From NCBI GenBank assembly GCA_030340625.1, contig JAOPHQ010005720.1:108501-172500 (forward strand): 64,000 nt of DNA. The letters are read 5' to 3'. Below, piece by piece: positions 59,104 through 64,000 of this stretch. The notes under the pieces were generated by a model. It had not been told where the DNA came from and did not search any database. It worked only from the letters and a program-made list of their open reading frames with translations. Source of the stretch: Merluccius polli (taxonomy: Eukaryota > Chordata > Actinopteri > Gadiformes > Merlucciidae). Positions within the stretch are counted from its first letter, which is position 1. The number at the start of each line of letters is the position of its first letter. Position numbers and translations under genes: made by a program.

Positions 59104-61304
59104 AATGCAGAACTCCACCTATATCAGCTTTGATATGTACAATATTTACACATATGTCAACACAAACACAGTCACACCGTTTTTTTGACGCATGCACACA
59201 CACGTGGGTACATACGAGGACACACTGTTATAGTAAATGAACACACGCACACATGTGCACACACACACACACACACACATGTACAAACAGACACAGACAC
59301 ACGCACGCACACACGCAGACACATACACGCATGGGCGCGCACACACACACACACACACACGCGCAAAAGCACATACAATTAAAGTGCATACCAACACCTG
59401 GATACACCATTAATAACATGCCACCCTGAAATAAATACATATATAAATAAATAAATAAAATACACAAATAAAACGTCAAGCTTTTAACACACTTGGAAAA
59501 ATATAGATGCAGTTCTCATGTTATTCTGCAATCTTCTGATGGCATAGTATGGACAGGGCTGAAACGGACACCAGTAGCTTTGTTTTGACACCAGTTAAGA
59601 TCAGTGCAACTGCAGTTGCTCACAATAAAAATCCTATATATATATTTCTTTTTTTTGTTGTTAAAAAACATATCGTCTAAAAATATCTGTTGCACATTAG
59701 CAGCTCACCGACACACAGGTGGTAATGCCAAGTGGAGTCCATGAAATCATACACATCCTTGCTGTGTTTTTCATGAGACAGCCTTGAAAAAAAAAGCCAA
59801 TGGTAGTACAAGGGGAAAGCTAGACTACTTCTACGCTCTACGGTCACAGATACCACACACAGGTTAACCAGGGAAACACAGGCCGACAGCAACAGCAAAT
59901 ACAAACTACAGACACAAACCAAATGGGATTAGAAGACGCTAGTATACTTTTTCCTGCAGTTTAGATGTAAATGTACATGGAGCTCATCATGGTGACATTT
60001 AGGAAATAGTTTGGCCAGATATAACAGGTGATGCAACGTGAACAATCTACGGTGGCGATTGGTATGAAAGCGTGATATCGGTTTGATTTAAAAACTTCAA
60101 CTGCACAAAGCTTTTTACCTTGCTTGACTAAAATGTGACACCGTTATCTGGACTCTTTTATTCGGCTGGTTCTCCGATTCCATAATGAATATGCAAGCCT
60201 CTACCCTTTGTCTGGAGGGGGCCGCTTTGCGACAGCATTCTGCACTGCTGCGTGATATATTGCACCATTTTACCATATTATGCTCCATTGGTATCTTAGC
60301 CAAAAAAAAAGACAGTTCGTCTCCTACCTCTGGGGCTAATGTCGCAATGACTAAGTCATTCTCAGCATGGATATTTTAAACCCTGCCAGTTTGCCTGGGC
60401 TTTTGTGTTCTGTGCACACACACGCACACGCACACGCACACACACATATATATGTATATATATATATACATGACATTTTAATATTTCCAATGTTTGACAT
60501 TGGTTAGGAAAGGAACACATCATTTTGCCACCGTATGCAACATATTTGAGATCTGCCCCTCATACACACTCTGACGTGAAAGGTACATTTGTCTTCTCCT
60601 TTTTTACCTCCTGTACATTTTCTGTCCATCCAATCTAACCTGTAGACACAGTTTGGATGTAGGGTGGGCGCACAGGGGTGAGGCGGGGGGGGGAGGGGTG
60701 GGTGGTGGGTGCTCCAGAGGTGGAGAGGCACATTTAAAAAGGCTATTCAGTATTTTGAAAAGGGAAGCAGCATGATATGCCAACATCAAAGCCAACGCCA
60801 CGAGCGAGATCCCACACAAAGCTGATTCCAAATGTTTCAATTAAGAACGGGTCTCTCAGAGAGCCACAATGACACAGCATGGGAGGAAACAAGCCGACGT
60901 TAGAGCAAAAAATAAATGGTTTTCAAACTTTTTTTTTTCACGTGAAGAGTCATTTTCAAAAAAACGGCGGCGCGTTGGAATTTTAACATATCATACAACA
61001 AAATACATATTTATTTCAATATGGCCTTTTTATTCTTAGGTAGGGGTAGTGCAAAGGGCTCCTGTGTCCTGTGTACGTGACCTACGACACACGGGGATAT
61101 TTTTACGAAGGGTAAAAGCTGCGGACTCAACTTTGTGTGTTTGAATTGTGAAAACGGATTATTTCGCTCTTTTCTTTTTCTACAAACATACTACATGTCT
61201 AACACGCACATGTATATTATCTCTGTATCTGTGCGTGTGTGTGTGTGTGTGTGTACGCGGCGCGTGCATATGTGCGTGTGTATGTCTACATGTGTCAGAT
61301 GGCT

Positions 61305-61335
<31 letters not shown>

Positions 61336-62149
61336 TCGCGGACATATCTAACGCCTATTTGTCAGGTGTTGTGTACGCCGTACGCCTCTTGCGATGTCGC
61401 GGGGTGCGTCCTGTGTGAGTTATGTGGGGCTATAGGGCCAGCTGTCATACAGCTGTGTGAGTTCTGTGGGCCCGGACCAGCTGCCATACAGCTGTGTGAG
61501 CGCGGGCCGGGCCGTCTGATCCTCTTTTCCCCACAGTTGTCGCACAGCAGGTTGCCGCTGCTCATTACAGCTTGTTTTGACTCACCTCCCCCATCTGGCC
61601 TCCTGTCTTAATAAGACCGTATCAATATTAACCACCCCGTGATTCTCATTACAACACGACAACTCACCCTTGTCATTGGAATAGATGTTAGTCGAGCTGT
61701 TGTTAACTGTTAGATCAGATCAGAGTGAATAGCGGTCGCTCATCCTTGGCACGTGGACATGGACATGGTTAAAATGTGTATTTGCACCATCAGATTTGTA
61801 TGATCATTAATACAATCGTGAATTATTCAAGAACCCTGGGAATGTGAGGGCGATACGGGGAAAAGATGACCATCTCAATGTGTGTTAGACAACAGAGGTG
61901 GTCTGAAACACCGGATGAGAGAGAACGTGTCTTCGATCGTGTCCACAAAAGTACAAAGCCCTTTGCACCACCCTTAGGAGGAAGAGGAGGATGGGGAGGA
62001 GGATGGGGAGGAGGATGGGGAGGAGGATGGGGAGGAGGAGGATGGGGAGGAGGAGGGGAGGGGGGGTCTTTCCCCTAGGTTTCCACCTGGGTAATCTTCT
62101 GGATGTAATCCCAGGCGAGGACCGCTTCGCCGGGACGGGACGGGGGGGG
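58131..62149 (-). other. Region 3' of sv2c, probably long 3' UTR plus intergenic sequence
   Basis: No coding exon was recognised between the sv2c stop and the iqgap2 promoter. It holds CA/GT tracts (59067-59101, 59250-59365, 61216-61334), a two-copy repeat of CATACAGCTGTGTGAG units (61395-61505) and a GGAGGATGGGGA array (61975-62066). Several TTTATT motifs could be minus-strand polyadenylation signals; none stands out. Confidence 0.45.
61975..62066. repeat. GGAGGATGGGGA minisatellite after the sv2c stop
   Basis: About seven purine-rich 12-base units, in the sv2c 3' UTR on the minus strand. Confidence 0.9.
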
Positions 62150-63326
62150 TTACATGAGGACGTTTGCCCGGGTGTCCGGGAGCCGGAGGCCCACCAAGCC
62201 GCCGCCCACCAGGACGGACGAGGCCATGAGGATGGGGATGGCCTTGGTGATGCCCACCAGGGAGCCGAAGATCAGGTTCCCCAGCACGGCCGCCAGCTTG
62301 CACAGGGCGTTGCAGAAGCCGAACCCTGTCCCCCTATAGGGGGGGAGGAAAGAAAAAAGGTACGGTGAGGGCAACGCATGCGGGAAGCACAGCTCATACC
62401 AGGGCACACTATAGAGCGGTGCAGGGATGAGTCCTAAAACCCGGAAGTCCGTTAGCATGTTGGCACTTCCGGTTCCCTCGTCTCGAAGTCAACAGGTTTT
62501 TTGAATGGGTTTTTGGTGAGATGCCTGAAATAAGGTCTGTGGTTAACACCAGCTTAAGAGATTTACATGTTTTGGTCTACGACATAAGATATGTCGGTAA
62601 ATACCCCACTCGTGAATTTTGAAGCTTTTACGTGTCTTAAAAAAATCTGCCGATTGCATTTACGCTTCAAAAGTCATAAAAGTAGTGTTCATAACAAATC
62701 GTGTGAGTATCATAAACTTTTGTTTGTCACAGAGCTTATTTTCTGCAATAATCCAAAATCCAATGGGAAAAACCCCATTGGCTTGTTGTCAAGGGAACCC
62801 AGGGCGATGCTGACTTCCGGGTTGGCCTACAAAAATACGTCATCCCTGCACCACTCGATAACGACAATATTTAAACTTGAAGAGATGTAGATTGAGATGT
62901 AGATTTTTCTATTTATTTATTATCTATTTCTATTTATTTCATAAATCATGGGTGGTTTGTGTCTGTGTGTGTGTGTGTACAGAAGTACTCTGTGTGAGCC
63001 TCTGTGTGACGTGCGCGACATGACGTATGTGAAAGTCTTGTGTGTGCGGTACCAAACGTCGCCTGGTGGTGGCGGCGCACTCACCTCCTGTTTGTGGGGA
63101 AGGACTCGGTGGTGACCACGTCCAGCGAGTTCCACGCCGAGATGCTCAGGCCGTTGTACAGGCACAGCATGAAGATCATCATGGACTCGCTGGTGCCGAA
63201 CCACAGGAAGAAACAGCTGATGCCCGAGAGAACCATGGAGCCGCCTGGACGTACGACATAGCATCCACAGGGGGGGAGAAGGACAGGGAGAAAGGCTGAT
63301 GAATGGGGAGCCATGTGTGAGGAAGA

Positions 63327-63372
<46 letters not shown>

Positions 63373-63898
63373 GACAGAGAGAGACAGAGAGACTGCGTAG
63401 CGCGTGTGACAGCTCCATGACGAATGGTCAAGAAAGGAGGCAGATCCCCGTTGACCCTTCATCATACGCCGTGATGAATGCGACTCCAGCGGCCGAAATC
63501 ATTTCAACGTCCACAGTCAATGTTAAAACAAATGACTACTGAGCAGCGGTTGACCTACCTACCCCGTCATCAGCCATCGACAGAGCCTCACACACAAATA
63601 CGATGGAAAAACAAACACACACACATACACAACACACACACACACACGCACACACACAACACACACACTCGATTTTTTTTTTCTACCTTACCCAGCATGG
63701 ATAAGCGGCCAATTTTGTCCATTAAAAGCGCGGAAACGATGTTTCCGGGCAGAACGGCCAGGGTCCCCAGGAAATTGATGAAGTAGACCCAGTAGGCGCT
63801 GTAGTCATCATCGAAAGTCATCTGGCAGCCCGTCTTGTTGTGGGTGAAGGTGCTGTTGATCACCTCGGTGCCATCGGTCAACTTGGAGTCGTCGATGT
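62150..63898 (-). CDS. sv2c: Synaptic vesicle glycoprotein 2C, last three coding exons (5' part outside window)
   Basis: Exons 63898-63692, 63244-63085 and 62333-62150 join in phase (1, then 2). The first encodes the end of the large luminal loop (sequons NST and NKT) and a membrane span, YWVYFINFLGTLAVLPGNI, then the major-facilitator motif LMDKIGRLSML. The second has GISCFFLWFGTSESMMIFML and NGLSISAWNSLDVVTTE. The last has GTGFGFCNALCKLAAVLGNL and ends LPDTRANVLM, a typical SV2 end. SV2 proteins are 12-span synaptic vesicle proteins. SV2C is chosen over SV2A/B because it neighbours IQGAP2 in mammals. The protein's N-terminal two-thirds lies beyond 64,000. Confidence 0.87.
63329..63391. repeat. 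(GA)n microsatellite in an sv2c intron
   Basis: About 30 GA units, the last part with CAGAGAGA variants. A (CA)n tract is at 63606-63668 in the next intron and (GT)n at 63953-63974. Confidence 0.95.
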
Positions 63899-64000
63899 CT
63901 GGCCACAAAACACATTTGACAAGAGGGTGAAGGTGACTGGATGATGGCTGTCGGTGTGTGTGTGTGTGTGTGTGTATGTGTACCCTGACGATTGATCGTG

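Noticed and set aside
61974..62303. 109-codon minus-strand frame over the sv2c end
   Set aside because: It is in a different frame from the conserved SV2 end and runs into a purine minisatellite.

Overview
This is a vertebrate, almost certainly teleost fish, genomic window. Split genes have GT-AG introns, introns are short to moderate, CA/GT microsatellites are very dense, and there are L2/Rex-like LINE remains, LTRs and MITEs of the fish type. The gene order (PAR1 gene, IQGAP2 with a PAR3-like gene in one intron, then SV2C) matches the mammalian F2R/F2RL2/IQGAP2/SV2C block. The microsatellite density would suit a gadiform (cod-like) fish, but that is only an inference.

Layout. 1-10,000 is a transposon graveyard. 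It holds a dead LINE on the minus strand (about 2,063-7,205). A 9-bp-TSD MITE split that LINE, and the MITE was itself invaded by an hAT-like element (which carries a second copy of the same MITE) and by a solo LTR. Nearby are another copy of that LTR, a 1.5-kb inverted repeat and an ERV-type solo LTR. 10,000-11,100 has one unidentified coding-like patch. 11,588-18,567 (+) holds three tandem six-exon genes for secreted lipocalins of the fish alpha-1-acid-glycoprotein / tributyltin-binding / PSTBP-like type, with identical intron phases. 19,158-20,724 (-) is a two-exon proteinase-activated receptor 1 gene (f2r). 22,263-57,831 (-) is the complete coding region of iqgap2, 38 coding exons with every splice phase checked; only one junction disagrees, by one base. 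A two-exon PAR3-like gene (f2rl2, 36,493-38,221, +) lies in the intron between coding exons 15 and 16 and carries a one-base frameshift. 59,000-64,000 (-) holds the last three coding exons of an SV2 gene, best sv2c, with its 5' part beyond the window.

How the genes relate. f2r and f2rl2 encode thrombin-type protease receptors; IQGAP2 is a calmodulin/Cdc42/Rac-binding scaffold; SV2C is a synaptic vesicle membrane protein. They are neighbours by conserved synteny, not an operon. The lipocalins are a local tandem family. I found no clearly new biological system. The observations most worth checking are the duplicated exosite-like segment in PAR1, the f2rl2 frameshift beside a perfect 15-bp inverted repeat, the one-base conflict in iqgap2 exon 16, the diverging lipocalin triplet, and the four-layer nested transposons with readable target-site duplications. 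No rRNA, tRNA or CRISPR array was seen.
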